Shown piece after piece: positions 22,969-34,699 of a stretch of DNA of 64,000 bases. Within the stretch, counting starts at the first letter, position 1. Each line of letters opens with the position of its first letter. The DNA comes from Limnoperna fortunei (lineage: Eukaryota; Mollusca; Bivalvia; Mytilida; Modiolidae), in the NCBI GenBank assembly GCA_944474755.1, contig OX104125.1, positions 42,547,899 through 42,611,898 of the forward strand. The letters are read 5' to 3'. The position numbers were made by a program, and so were the translations under genes. The notes under the pieces are model-generated. The model did no database searches. It worked only from the letters and a program-made list of their open reading frames with translations, and was not told the origin of the DNA.

Positions 22969-25900
22969 CGATTCTAATATGTCTAACTAATGTTTTAAAA
23001 TTTCGAAGCGGCTCTAATATTGTTTTTTGAAACTAATAAGATATCTCCCAAAAAAAGTATGTTAAAGCAAATAATATCGACATAAACCTATATTTATTGA
23101 ATATATACTTACATTTTAAGCCAAACATATTGAGAAATCTTAACAAATTGCATTGTTCCAGTTAGAAATTTTAAGTTGAGCGTATATGACGTCGGAATTC
23201 TAATTGGGACGTCATACCATGCTCTATGCTTATTAGAACCCTAATGTGTTCTCAAAGCGTATAAAGGACGTCATATTAGAATAACCGATATATCCCCACT
23301 TCGCACACGCGCAATGCTGCGAAAAGTCACAATAGGTTTTAAGACGTCGCAATATAAACGGCTGAATTTTGAAGTTCTTAAAAAATTAAAGTCAATAAAT
23401 AAGACAAATCGAGGGCACGTAAAATATTCAATAAATGTTTTGTTAAAGTGTATTTGTTAAAGTGTATTTTGTTAACCGTGCATTGCAAACTTGAAAGGAT
23501 TTCTTTACCAAAAATGTTTCATCATGAAAATGGCTGCTAGAAAATCATGGCCTATAGGGTCCGCTTGCATCGCAAAACACAGGATTCTGTCATATTATAA
23601 TTGTAAATCTATTTTTCTGGGTATAATGTTGTACTCATCTACCCATGATTTGGGCCTTTTATATCCATATTTTCTACCTCGCTATCGTTCTTAAAAATAA
23701 TCGAATATAAAGACCAGCGCATGTGTAAATGAGTATAATATCATACCCCTCATGAAAGGTTATCGAGACCTTATGAACTTTTCACCTGTAGCATTTGTTT
23801 TATGTAAAGAACTATTTGCTTTATAGCAACATAAATACATATTAATTTTAGTTTAATAAAAGCTGGCGAAACAGTACCGACTCTCGACCATTCAAGCTCG
23901 AATTTATTTGGCTTGTGAAGCCAATTTCTTCGAGAATTTTCCCGCAAGCCGAACTACGTACTCTTCCGGTCAGTTTTTGACAGCTGCTTTTTTTTAAATA
24001 AAATGAACTTAAACATCAATAATTTGTTATTAAATTTACTACAGGAATATATTTACAATTTTTATAGAGTTCTATAAAGTTGAAGGAAATTTAGCACAAA
24101 AAAAATAATTATCGAAATCAGTTACTGGAAATATAATATTACGTGAAGAATAATTTGTATGGAATTTCCGAAAAACGCTCATTGCTTCATAAATAAATAA
24201 CGCTAGATTCCATATGGAAGTATATATCCAGAAGAACAAGTGTAAAGTGGCCTCAACTGTCTTAATTATAATTAAATTAAAAAAATTACTTTGGACAATG
24301 AAGAATGAAGAATGTTTCTCTTTATTAAAACAACCTATTGAACTCGGAACTGCAGTCATCGCTTCCAAAAATATTTCGAACCTAAGGGTTTGTTAAGAGA
24401 ATGACAAGTATATTTGTACAAAAATGTTCATAAATTTGGAAAAAGAGCAATAAAATGATAAGGTGAATCCACCACTAGTTGATTAGGTCACATTTCAAAT
24501 TGTATGTCTTGTCAATTAAAGTTGTATAAATTTGAATTTCGTTGGAATTTTGTTTAGTCAAACTACAAAAAATCTCAAAACATGACTAGTTTTTTTTGTT
24601 AAATTGAAGGTCAAATTTATTTATTAAAGATTTAAATATATTTTATTTGGCAAAAAAGTAACATAAGGGATAAAACAGTACCAGACAGAACCGAAAATCA
24701 TGACGTAATATATTTTAACATGTTATCTTCGTCCAAATAAATCATGATTAATAATCTACCTCGAGTTAATATTGTGAATGTTCAGCTCCAAATATTGTCC
24801 ATAATGAATATTTGCTGTCTGGTTTGACTTTAAGGCTCAGTAAATAATAACGGGTGCAAATTTAAATCTTTTAAACGGCGTAAAACAAGTATATATTCGT
24901 AATCAACGCAATAAAGAATCAACACTTAATCGGATCACCTCGGTTATTTCTGCCTATTACCTTGACGGAAATGACCGAGAGATGTTCCGATCGGATCAAC
25001 ACTCTGTGTGGCGACGTCATAGTAAGATTTTTTTTCCCATATTTTAAAGACGTCACAATCAAATTTGTGTCCTGAATGGCCGACAAATTCTGCAACTCAA
25101 AGGATAAAAAGTTAATATATATTATGTCGTCTTAGAATCGAAATAATTCATCTGGGTCAAGAGTATATACTTATTTTACCACGGTTTTTAATCGCTAACA
25201 CTCGGGGTAAAATATTGGACATAAAGGGCCAACCAGTGGTAAAATCAATATGTATTCGTTCCCTAATGAATTATTTCTTAATTTTGTTTTTGATACAAAC
25301 TTTATCACTGCAATTATCATGTGAGCCTGCGGGGAGAATTTAACAACCATGCAGTCAAGGTTTCGAATAATCTGTTTCTGATGTTAGCATACGTGGAATA
25401 TTCAAGAAAGTAATAACTCGAATGTTCACAGTCACATCCACAACGACACGATTAAAAAGAAATATTGTTTGCTAAAGGTCATAATTCACAATCAAAACAA
25501 TTCTGAGCATCTTAAAATGCATTAGGACAATATAGGATTTGGAATGTCCATATTCATGGCGCTTTGGAACGTTTCTATGTCGGTTCAAGTTTTTTTGTTT
25601 AAAATTAAACTTGAGATAGAGTAAATACTACGGATGGTCAGATCTAAACGGTACCAGTTTAAAATAGTTGATAGTATGAAAGATTTGATAGACACGTCAG
25701 GGACATTTAAAAAAACTAAATGTGTTCATCACGCTATATAAATATTAAAGAAAATACTTATCAATTAGTTTAAACGTAATAGTATATTTCACATTGTTTA
25801 GTTGTCATAAATCACTATTTAGAAATAAATATTTTTGATTTTTGACATATGTCAATTTTTATCTATGTTCTTAAATCAATACACATGGAAACATTTTTAC

Positions 25901-26135
25901 TTAATGCGACTTAAAAAACAATAAAAGCATTTCCAAATTAAGCAAATATGCTAATATATCGTTATCAAAAACATGTACTGTTGTCAACCTACATTTACAA
26001 ACAACTTTTAAAGGTTTGGACATTTAAGTCATCAGACAAAATCTTTGTATTGCTCAATTATGTTTTAATTGCAATAAGCCCTATTCAGTGTATTAATGCC
26101 CCTGCTGTTTTTTTCCTTTAACTTCGCGGAGAACT
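22969..26135. other. Non-coding stretch
   Basis: AT-rich DNA with pieces that resemble the foldback element (near 23230-23290 and 23680). The open frames at 23491-23694 and 24072-24396 lack splice context or family motifs. No gene is supported. Confidence 0.55.
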
Positions 26136-26140
26136 GTATT

Positions 26141-26277
26141 CAGTTGTTGACTTAGTCATCAGTCAACAACTGATCTGTTGGACCTGAGAACTATTGCCCG
26201 AAGCCGAAGGCTGAGCGCAACAGCTTAGATAGAGAGCCAACAGATCAGCTGTTGACTGATGACCTAGTCTATAACTG
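26141..26277. repeat. Foldback element 2
   Basis: The arms at 26141-26181 and 26237-26277 share AGTCATCAGTCAACA and CTGATCTGTTGG in inverted orientation with a few mismatches. The centre contains GAAGCCGAAGGCTGAGCGC, a small secondary hairpin. Confidence 0.82.
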
Positions 26278-26795
26278 TTTTTTTAAAATATTTCCATCAG
26301 CTGCTACATGTAAGTTTTCTTAGTTATACTTTCTTTAACTTTAAAAAAAAATGTTGACAGAGATTTTTGACGTGTTTTTCTTTTTCTGTATATTTTCGAC
26401 TTGTTAAAAACTTAAATGTGTCGTCTCTTTGTTAGTGTTTACCACCTTTTTTTTTGAATCATGAAAATCGTCCAAGCCGTTCTACATTTCTGTTGACTAG
26501 CCAATGAGAATAACAGCAATTGAAAATCATCCAAATGTTCCATAGAATTTTGACAGCTGCACTTATTCTAGTATGATGTCAAAAAACAGTAAAAATATTT
26601 ACAAGACTCACATTTAGGGGTAATAAATGAAGTACAACAATGTAATGTTTTGTTTTGTAGTTTAAATCCCTGTAAAGACCTGCCAAGGCTAGGCATAGAA
26701 AGCAACTTAAAAACTGTTTACATCAAGATGTCTAGTTGAGTGCATCATGTTTTTAAAAATCGGGTTTCAGTAAAATATCCTTCTATTTCAAACCG

Positions 26796-26966
26796 TTAAG
26801 TCAAGTGACTATGGTAGTTATTCATCTACTTTTAATCAGCAGTGTATCAGCACCAAGGTTTCGTGTTCGAGTTTGACTTCGTGCTAAACTCAACATTAAA
26901 TGACATGGTCTGGAGCTTTCACTGGAACTCCGTCTACCTCCATCGATAAAGTGAACGCCATGATAT
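26796..26966 (+). mobile_element. SINE family A, diverged copy
   Basis: Begins near the A-box relic (AAGTCAAGTGACTATGGTAG), has a B-box-like GTGTTCGAGTTTGACTTCG, and ends GAACGCCATGATATAGC directly before simple-sequence DNA. Confidence 0.65.
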
Positions 26967-27068
26967 AGCATACATATATACATACGCACGCACACACGCG
27001 CATCAATCTAGCCATCCATCCATCCATCATTCCATCCTTCCTTGCTTTTTTCCATCCATCCATCCATC
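26967..27068. repeat. Compound microsatellite (ACGC/CATC)
   Basis: CATACGCACGCACACACGCG is followed by repeated CATC units. It separates two SINE pieces. Confidence 0.85.
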
Positions 27069-27238
27069 GGTTGAGGGTTTTTACTGCGGCAGGATGTACT
27101 CGACTCTAATTTTAATTGACAAAGATTGCCAAAGTACCCTTAGAAAACCCCAGACTTTCTTTAGAAAAACTTGGCTTTCTCCTCCAATAAAATCTGAACA
27201 CCATAATATAGCTGAAAGTGGCGTTAAACAAATATATA
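27069..27238 (+). mobile_element. SINE family A, headless copy
   Basis: Starts inside the body (TACTGCGGCAGGATGTACTC), then CTAATTTTAATTGACAAAGA and the tail ATATAGCTGAAAGTGGCGTT. The tRNA-like head is missing. Confidence 0.7.
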
Positions 27239-27671
27239 TTTAGTAACGTTTGAAATTTCCTATTTTGTTGTTTGTAAACGAAAAATTAAGAATACGTATA
27301 TGTTAGTTTCAGTAAAACGAAGAATACAAAATTAATGAAATTAATCTCAATCACGGTTTGAAACGGTGGTAATGCTTGATTTGTATTTAACAATATGGCT
27401 TCAAAAAGAAAAGTACTATAATTTTTTTGCGATAACTCTTGACACATGTCAAGTTTTATCTATGTAATCAAAAACAAATTACGGCGCCTTTTATATTGAT
27501 CTTTTGTGTATTTTGAAATTAAAAAAATTTCCTTCGATATACAAAATGGAAACGTGCCAAAAATAGGATCATTAAATCGAAAATAGTCAATCATTATTTT
27601 TTTAATCTGTGAATACTATCTCCTGTCGTCCTACATTTGAAAATATCGTTTGCAGTTACTAAATAACAATA

Positions 27672-27735
27672 TTTGATTGATTGATTGATTGATTGATGCA
27701 TCCTTAACATCCGACGAGCAGTATTTCAACTACAT
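27672..27735 (-). mobile_element. Family B 3' end
   Basis: (GATT)n followed by ATGCATCCTTAACATCCGAC and GAGCAGTATTTCAACTA is the reverse complement of the family B 3' end with its TCAA tail. Confidence 0.65.
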
Positions 27736-27901
27736 GTATCTTCCATGCAAAAGAAAATATGCAGAAGTGCTTTTATATCTACCTGTTTGAACTATTTATC
27801 CTGCAATCGCTGTATATTTTGTAGGTTGATTTCTTTGCCGTAATCAACCGATTTTAGTTTTGTCGATTTGTCGGATTAAAAAGAAGAGAGGGTTATTCGT
27901 T

Positions 27902-28475
27902 ATTCATTCTATTAAGAATTAATTCATTCTTCTGTAGTTCATTCATGTATGAAAGCGTTGACAGAAGCATATTTCAATGAACCGCGGTAGCGCTTCATAT
28001 GAAAATGTGCTTCGGCCAACGCTTTCATGCGTCAATGAAACTTCAAAAGAATGCATTCAATTCTTATATTTACATTTTATTTAATTTTAAAAAAAATCCT
28101 ATTTAAAAAATTTTGTTGATGTAAATTGCTCCGCGTTGTTTGTTAGTTTGGACGTTGTCAAGGAAGCGCGATCTCTTAAAAATATTCGTTCTATTAAGAA
28201 TTAATTCATTCTTCTGAAGTTCATTCATGTATGAAAGCGTTGACAGAAACATATTTTCAATGAACCGCGGTAGCGCTTCATGATGAAAATGTGCTTCGGT
28301 CAACGCTTTTATGCGTCAATGAAACTTCAAAAGAATGCATTCAATTCTTATATTTACATTATATTTAGTTTTTTAAAAATCCTATTTAAATTGTGCGCAA
28401 TGTATTTTTGATTTAAATTACTCCGCGTTGTTTGTTAGTGTGGACATCGTCAAGGACGCGCGTGCTCTTCATGGC
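27902..28475. repeat. Tandemly duplicated foldback element (about 282-bp unit, two copies)
   Basis: The unit starting ATTAAGAATTAATTCATTCT occurs at 27911 and again at 28193. Within each unit two arms (CATGTATGAAAGCGTTGAC and its inverse) surround a CCGCGGTAGCGCTTCA loop, so each is a foldback. A GCTCCGCGTTGTTTGTTAGT segment follows in both. A third, diverged copy is at 40582-40832 in an SLCO intron. Confidence 0.88.
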
Positions 28476-28859
28476 TACCGGTCTTATTGAGAAATGCAAG
28501 TTTGCAACTATAATAGGAATCTAGGGTATTAATGAAAGACATACGTAATGTAAATATTAAATCATGAAGACTCAAAAAACAATGTTTGCTGAAAATATGT
28601 GACAAGATATGAATGGCAATCTTATTTCAAAATTTCACGTATTAATTCTCCTTGAATTCTATTAAAATTCACAATGGAGGAAAGTATTTTGCCCTTGAGT
28701 CAAGATGTCAGCTGAAAATTTCTAGAGAATTATTTTAAGGATTTGATAGGATTTTAACAGTTTTAAAGTGTTAAACAGAAAATTTTTAAAACAAGAAAAA
28801 AACAGTTTACTGCCCATAAACATTTTATAACCAAAATTTTACAGTGAACTTTCATTTAG
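28476..28859. other. Non-coding stretch
   Basis: AT-rich flank between the duplicated foldback and the LINE. Part may belong to the LINE 5' untranslated region, whose start I cannot fix. Confidence 0.5.
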
Positions 28860-28877
28860 AACTTTTACCTTTTATAG

Positions 28878-29190
28878 TTGATGACATTTCTTCCGCCATT
28901 TTATATTTTTATCCAGTCAAAGATTTTTACGTTATATACCCTCAGAATGGTTATCCATTTACACTCTAGATTTAGAATGACAATATATTTTACGATTTTA
29001 TGCGTACAGATCATCATTGAATACCCTACCATGAAAAATGTATTGCCAAAGTACCCACTTCATGTAAACGAAGTCGGACAACAACGCAAGTCTTTCCTAC
29101 AATGCAATCATTCACCAAACCATAATACAAACCTTGTATTATTACTTATGTTAGCAAGAGACATTAAACTAAATCCCGGTCCAAAACACA
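28878..29190 (+). pseudogene. LINE N-terminal region with 2A-like motif
   Basis: An open frame from 28878 runs through a hydrophobic stretch (TNLVLLLMLA) into DIKLNPGP at 29160-29183. This fits the 2A ribosome-skipping consensus D-(V/I)-E-x-N-P-G-P except for Lys in place of Glu. 2A-like motifs near the N terminus of CR1-type elements have been reported in invertebrates. Directly after it the frame is lost, because the zinc-finger residues continue in another frame. Confidence 0.65.
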
Positions 29191-29191
29191 A

Positions 29192-29513
29192 TGCGGAGTA
29201 TGCAAAAACCTTGTTAAAAGATCAGATAACACCATTCAGTGTGATAATTGCGATCTATGGGTCCATATTAGATGCGAAAACATTAAAGTCTAAGATTATA
29301 TAATAAATTAGTACAATCAAAAGAAAACGAAGATTGGTATTGCACAAATTGTAACACGAACTGCTATCTGTGTAACAAAAAGGTTAAACAAATTGATCCA
29401 GCAGTACAATGTGACAAATGTAACAACTGGATTCACAACAAGTGCTCTGGTGTAGAACCTGCGGAATATCGTCATCTACAAAAAACTACAACTACATGGA
29501 TATGCCCAACATG
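29192..29513 (+). pseudogene. Two PHD-type zinc fingers of the LINE
   Basis: Finger 1: CGVCKNLVKRSDNTIQC, DNCDLWVHIRC and DWYCTNC. Finger 2: CYLCNKKVKQIDPAVQC, DKCNNWIHNKC and WICPTC. Both show the C4HC3 spacing of PHD fingers. A stop and frame change interrupt finger 1 near 29290. PHD-like fingers occur in the N-terminal part of some LINE proteins, where their function is unclear. Confidence 0.8.
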
Positions 29514-29666
29514 CGAAATGATAAACTTTTCTGACTCATTCTTTGAACAATCCTCGCTAATTGTGACAACAAACCAATTTGAATTATTGAAAGAAAATGT
29601 AGACCACAATTCTAACATGACCAATAAGGAGAATAGCCAAACCAAACCAGCCAAAAACTAAAGTAA

Positions 29667-30640
29667 AACTTATGTTCATCAATATAAATGGTATTAGAGG
29701 GAATAAATTTATATCCTTCCTAGAAATTGAAGAACCAGATATCGTAGCTATCCAAGAAACCAAAGCTGACAAAAACATCTTAACATCAGAACTTTTCCCA
29801 GACAACCTGAACTATAATGTATATAGAAACGACCGTACACTTCATGGGGGAGATGTGTTATGATCCTTGTAAATAGATCCCTTAACGCTATGCCGCTGTA
29901 CACATTAGAAAATGGTTCAGAGTCTGTTTGGGCAAAGGTTATGTTCAATGGATCTCAACACTTCTTTGGTAGCTGGTATAAAGATCCTGAAAGCCCAACT
30001 GAAACTATTAAGAGAACAGTTAAATAATATTTCCACGTTATCACTAAGAAACAAAACAGCAAATATCCATTTGATGGGCGACTTTAATTTTCCAAATATT
30101 GATTGGAGAAGTAGATGCAGTAATGAGGGCAAAACCTTGAACCAGACCAATGGTCAGCCATTCATTGAGATCTTAAACGACCACCATATGGAACAAATGA
30201 TAGAAAATGGTTCAGAGTCTGTTTGGGCAAAGGTTATGTTCAATGGATCTCAACACTTCTTTGGTAGCTGGTATAAAGATCCTGAAAGCCCAACTGAAAA
30301 TATACAACTATTAAGAGAACAGTTAAATAATATTTCAACGTTATCACTAAGAAACAAAACAGCAAATATCCATTTGATGGGCGACTTTAATTTTCCAAAT
30401 ATTGATTGGAGAAGTAGATGCAGTAATGAGGGCAAAACCTTGAACCAGACCAATGGTCAGCCATTCATTGAGATCTTAAACGACCACCATATGGAACAAA
30501 TGATAGACTTTCCAACTAGAGAAGATCACACCCTAGACTTATTTTTAACAACACTGCCTGGCCAAATATCTGATGTGAACTCACAAGAAAAACTCAGCGA
30601 CCACAAAGTTATAGCCTGTTCATTATGTATATATACAAGA
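29667..30640 (+). pseudogene. AP-type endonuclease of the LINE, with internal tandem duplication
   Basis: FININGIRGNKF and EPDIVAIQETKAD match the first endonuclease blocks, HLMGDFNFPNIDWRS the GDFN block, and LSDHKVIACSL the terminal SDH block. About 300 bp, starting TAGAAAATGGTTCAGAGTC, occurs at 29906 and again at 30201, so the GDFN block appears twice (296-codon frame 29912-30802). Copy 2 has about nine extra bases. A frameshift precedes the duplication near 29860. The domain nicks target DNA to prime reverse transcription. Confidence 0.87.
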
Positions 30641-31167
30641 CCTGAAAAATCTGTTAAAATAAAATTCTACCTCTACAACAAAGGAGACTATAACAAAATG
30701 AAAGTGGAAAACAAGTCTTTGCAGAATGACAAATATTTTAATGGTATGCAAAATTCTAGAACAGTCAAAGAAAACTGGAGACTTTATACAAGAAAGTGTT
30801 GACAAAAACATTCCGTCAAAAATGTCAAGATCTAGAAAACAGCTCCCCTGTATAAACCAGAACATTCGAGCTTTAATCAGAAAAAGGAATAAACTGCATA
30901 AGAGAGCAAAAGAAACAGGAAGTTTAAAGCTAAAAGCAAAGTGGCAAAAAGTCAGAAGCGAAATCAAGACAGAGATAACAAGAGCTCATAATAATGATGT
31001 TGAGAATATGATAGGAGATAATAAAGTGAATAGTAAACCATTCTGGGAGTACATAACAGTACAAAAGAAAGACACACAGAGCATACCACCACTGAAGACT
31101 AAATCTGGTAACACAGCTGAAAACGAGCAAGAAAAGGCCAAAAGCTCTCAATGATCAATGTAGTAGC

Positions 31168-32521
31168 GTGTTTACTAGGAAATCGAATAATGATGCTATA
31201 AAAAGAAGCAATACCAAAATGAAGGAAATTGTAGTTACTGAAGAAGGAGTAAAGAAACTTCTACAAGGACTGAATACAACTAAAGCTTGTGGTCCAGACG
31301 AAATAAGTCCAAAGGTACTAAAAGAACTTGCTACTGAGCTGGCACTAAAATTCACACTTGTTCCAACAAACAATAGATCATGGCTCTATTCCAGAGGAAT
31401 GGAAAAGAGATCATGGCTCTATTCCAGAGGAATGGACTACAGCGAACATCTCTTTGAACAGGCATTCGATACGGTGCCACATGAACAACTGAAATCGAAA
31501 TTAAACGGGTATGGCATATCTGGTAAAACACTATCCTGGATTAATGCGTTCCTATGTCACCGAAAGCAGTGTGTGGTTGCAAACGGCACAAGATCAGAGT
31601 GGTCTGAAATTGAATCAGGTGTCCCCCAAGGTACCGTCCTGGGTCCGGTTCTGTTTAGCCTACACATAAACGATATCCTGGATGACATCCAATCGGAAAT
31701 ACGATTATTTGCTGATGATTGCGTCTGTTACAGAATAATTAACAACATCAATGATTGTATTAAACTTCAAGAAGATATAAATGAACTTGGAGCATGGGCA
31801 AGGAAATGGGGCATGCGATTCTAACCCATAAAATGCAACATGATGAAATTAACACGCAAGAGAAAACACCACATATACTTTGAATATAAATTGGAAGGCT
31901 CAACATTGATATTTTTGGACAACATAAAGTATTTGGGAGTAACTATATCTTCAGATCTCAAATGGGAAAAACATGTCACAGAAATTACACACAAGGCAAA
32001 CCGTGTACTGGGAATGCTAAAGAGGAACCTATATTTTTGCAACAAAGATGTCAAAGAAATATCATACTCAAGTTGTGTAAGACCTATACTTGAGTATGCA
32101 GGAACAGTTTGGGATCCGAATTGCCAATATCTGGGAGAGGAACGGGAAAAGGTGCAAAAAAGCAGCACGGTTTGTTGTCAACAACTATGTGTATGAAGAT
32201 GGATCAATGAAAGAACTAGATTGGAAAACACTGAAAGATCGAAGACGAGAGAATAAATTGATATTATTCCATAAAGGCCTGAATGGATTAGCAGCTTTAC
32301 CAACCGAAGATATCAGAGAGAACAACAGATCTTACCGTAACAGACATAGTCAACAATTTTACATTCCATATGCCCGAACTGACGCTTTGAAACATAGCTT
32401 TATACCAAAAACAATCCGAGATTGGAACAACCTCAAAACATCAATTTTAGAAAAATCCGCACAATCAAAAGACCCCTCCAGTACCTTCTCTGAATTAATT
32501 AGAACAACTCGTTTCGATTAA
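31168..32521 (+). pseudogene. Reverse transcriptase and C-terminal part of the LINE
   Basis: TTKACGPDEISPKVLKELA (block 1) leads to a 33-bp tandem duplication (SWLYSRGM twice) and then directly to AFDTVPHEQL (block A, 31462). The fingers/palm segment with the RPISL-type block is deleted. After that come GVPQGTVLGPVLF, FADDCVCYRI (31708) and KYLGVTISSDLKWEKH. A stop lies at 31822-31824 and another frame change occurs near 32100. The catalytic aspartates remain, but the protein cannot be made whole. Confidence 0.88.
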
Positions 32522-32590
32522 CTCTTGACTCTTGGGCGTTGCAAAAATGTCCTCGGATGTAGCACCTAAATTAATGAAGAAGAAGATTTC

Positions 32591-33125
32591 GTGTCGATTG
32601 TATTTGGACAATGTGTTTCAATGATGATCTACGCATGCGTAGATGTTATTTTGGTAAATTAAATTTTTAATCTTTTTAATTGCGTTGAATTAGAATGAAG
32701 ATAACAGTATTAATTTGATGGGAGCTAATATCCGTCTACTTAAATATAGACAAACTCACGTCAGTTAATTATTTTTTTCAAGATGATGTAATTTGAAAAA
32801 AAAAATCTGATATTTTCTTATTTTTATATTTTTTCATTGTATTCTTAGTATTGTCTCTCTGTTAAAAATCTATATAATATTTTTTATCATTATAACACAA
32901 TTAAACGTCACTAAAACAGTTTATTAAACATATTTTTATATCAATTGTTATGCTTTGAAATTTCTTTCCCTGAATACCAATAGAGAATTTTAAAATGTTC
33001 TATACCTCTAAAATACGTTCGGAAAATTTTTCTAGTAAATTTTATATAACTACTAGTATGTTGCAAGAGAAAAAAAAATTAAAAATTCATTTGAGTTACC
33101 AAACTTTAAATGTCCCACGGATGAT
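32591..33125. other. Non-coding stretch
   Basis: AT-rich DNA between LINE and SINE with no open frame or repeat recognised. Confidence 0.6.
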
Positions 33126-33135
33126 CTGAGTTATA

Positions 33136-33403
33136 TTGTTTGTTTGTTAGAATATTGTTTAACGCCACTTCCAGCAATTTTTCAACTATATCATGGCGTC
33201 CAGTTATTATTGGGGGAGGAAGCCGGAGTACCAGGAGAAAGCCCCCGACCTTCGGTAGGAAAACTGGCAATCCTTGTCAATTAAGATTGGAGTCGAGTAA
33301 ACCCTGCCTGCAGCGAGAATCGAACCCGCAATCTCAGTGTTGACAGACCACGTGATCAATAGTAGACAAACTACCTTAACCACTCGGCCACCGAAGCCCC
33401 TAC
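33136..33403 (-). mobile_element. Full-length SINE family A with target-site duplication
   Basis: On the reverse strand the copy runs from a GGGCTTCGGTGGCCGAGTGG head through a B box, GGGTTCGATTCTCGC, and body to a tail of GTGGCGTTAAACAA and CAAACAAACAA. It is bounded by the perfect 10-bp direct repeat CTGAGTTATA at 33126-33135 and 33404-33413, which proves insertion by target-primed integration. Confidence 0.9.
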
Positions 33404-33414
33404 CTGAGTTATAC

Positions 33415-34228
33415 GACGGGTGCTTCGCGTGGAGCAGGAGTTTTCAGTGGGTTTGTGTTACTAAATTTTTGGGTTTTGTTGCGTGTCTGTTTGTTGGCCC
33501 ACTAATTCCCCTAAATGGCTACAGGGTGTAGACCATCAAGCGATATTCTGTTACCATGGTAATATCTTCTCTATGTTCCTTTGTTCTTACTTCAAACGAT
33601 ATTAAGTATCAATAATGCTTGTCCTAATATGGTAAAATCGGCACGATCAATATCTTGCTCACTGAATGATTATCACAAGGCTAACCGGTTAATAATTTTT
33701 TTCATTCCGCCTTTACATTAAGTCCTATTGCCCGGCTAAATATTGGCAATTACATTACAAATGATTGTGAATGAAATTCTGTTCTGATGTAAGTATTGTC
33801 AGTGGTGTAGGGTCGGAATGAAAATGCTTTTTCTCTGAAAGGGGTCTTGGGCCGTTTAAGACCCCAGTGGGTCCGGGAAACAGACCTGGAATGGGGTCTT
33901 TAGGGGAAAATCCTGGCGGAAGCTTTCGAGAGACGCATCAATTTTGACATGATATTACGAATATATGTAAACACTCATCTATCTTTCTTGTGTTTTATTT
34001 TGTTGTTTTAATTTTTTCGTAACAAAAACGATTATGAATCCTTTGCTTCCGAGCTTCTGCCTGGCTACGCCACTGAATGTAACAGTTGTAATGGTGGGGC
34101 TTTTGAAACTGTCAAAATGTGTGTATTTAAACAGTTACACGAAATGATGAACGTTGGAGAAATGTATAATTATAAAATACTCGTATTCATTGCAAAGCAC
34201 GTGATTTGATACATACAATTTTTTTTAG
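33415..34228. other. Non-coding stretch with possible family C remnant
   Basis: The first ~120 bp (GGTGCTTCGCGTGGAGCAGG, then GT-rich DNA) resembles the GT-rich family C. The remainder is unique AT-rich DNA with no coding signal. Confidence 0.5.
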
Positions 34229-34690
34229 TGATTTTTGATTGATTGATTCGAGCGTTCGTTGTTTGCTTAACGTCAGATATTCAGTACTTTCAGGAACAAG
34301 TTATAAACAATAAATCAAGGAGAAACATGGGTGAGGTTCTCACTTTATCCGGAATAAAGTTTACACGGCATCGAAAATCGTATTAAGAAAGAGGTTGTGG
34401 CTGAGAGTTTAGTTGCAGCTAAAGTTAACGTTCTCATTTTCGAAATCTATAATGGTCGTCTTTATTGTTCCAGGAGCGTGATACTCTACAACCACGTCAG
34501 CCACTATGGTCTAAGGTAAGTCTCTCCCCCCCCCAAAAAAAAAAATACAAAAATAAACCAAAAACGAACAAACAAACAAAAAAACATAAACATAAACACA
34601 AACAAAAAACGGAGAGTATTTCCCTTATCCGCCACATGGTGACAGCTAAGTGGGTGGAGTACGAAGAACCCTGCCGGTATAGTTCCAGAT
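34229..34690 (-). mobile_element. Interspersed repeat family B, reverse copy
   Basis: Starts with the reversed TCAA tail (TTGATTGATTGATT) and TTTGCTTAACGTCAGATATT. It continues with ACCACGTCAGCCACTATGG, the reverse complement of the family's CACTAGTGGTTGACGTG block, and ends with GTGGGTGGAGTACG, matching the CACCCGGGG-type 5' block. A C/A-rich tract at 34528-34610 interrupts it. Confidence 0.7.
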
Positions 34691-34699
34691 TGTATTATG

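Larger units (their letters stand above)
28860..32590 (+). mobile_element. CR1/jockey-like non-LTR retrotransposon (LINE), broken
   Basis: On the forward strand, in order: a short N-terminal region ending in a 2A-like motif, two PHD-type zinc fingers, an AP-type endonuclease and a reverse transcriptase with an intact FADD box and a conserved C-terminal tail (RPILEYAGTVWDPN ... IPKTIRDWNNL). No LTRs are present. The sequence ends shortly after GAAGAAGAAG at 32577. Frameshifts, stops, two internal duplications and an RT deletion show it is inactive. The clade call is from memory of domain style, so CR1 versus other jockey-superfamily groups is uncertain. Confidence 0.88.

Noticed and set aside
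34474..34515. A 42-bp segment with perfect-looking splice sites (TTCCAG|GAG ... AAG|GTAAGT) and an open frame
   Set aside because: It matches the reverse complement of the family B repeat (the CACTAGTGGTTGACGTG block), so the splice-like ends are coincidental.
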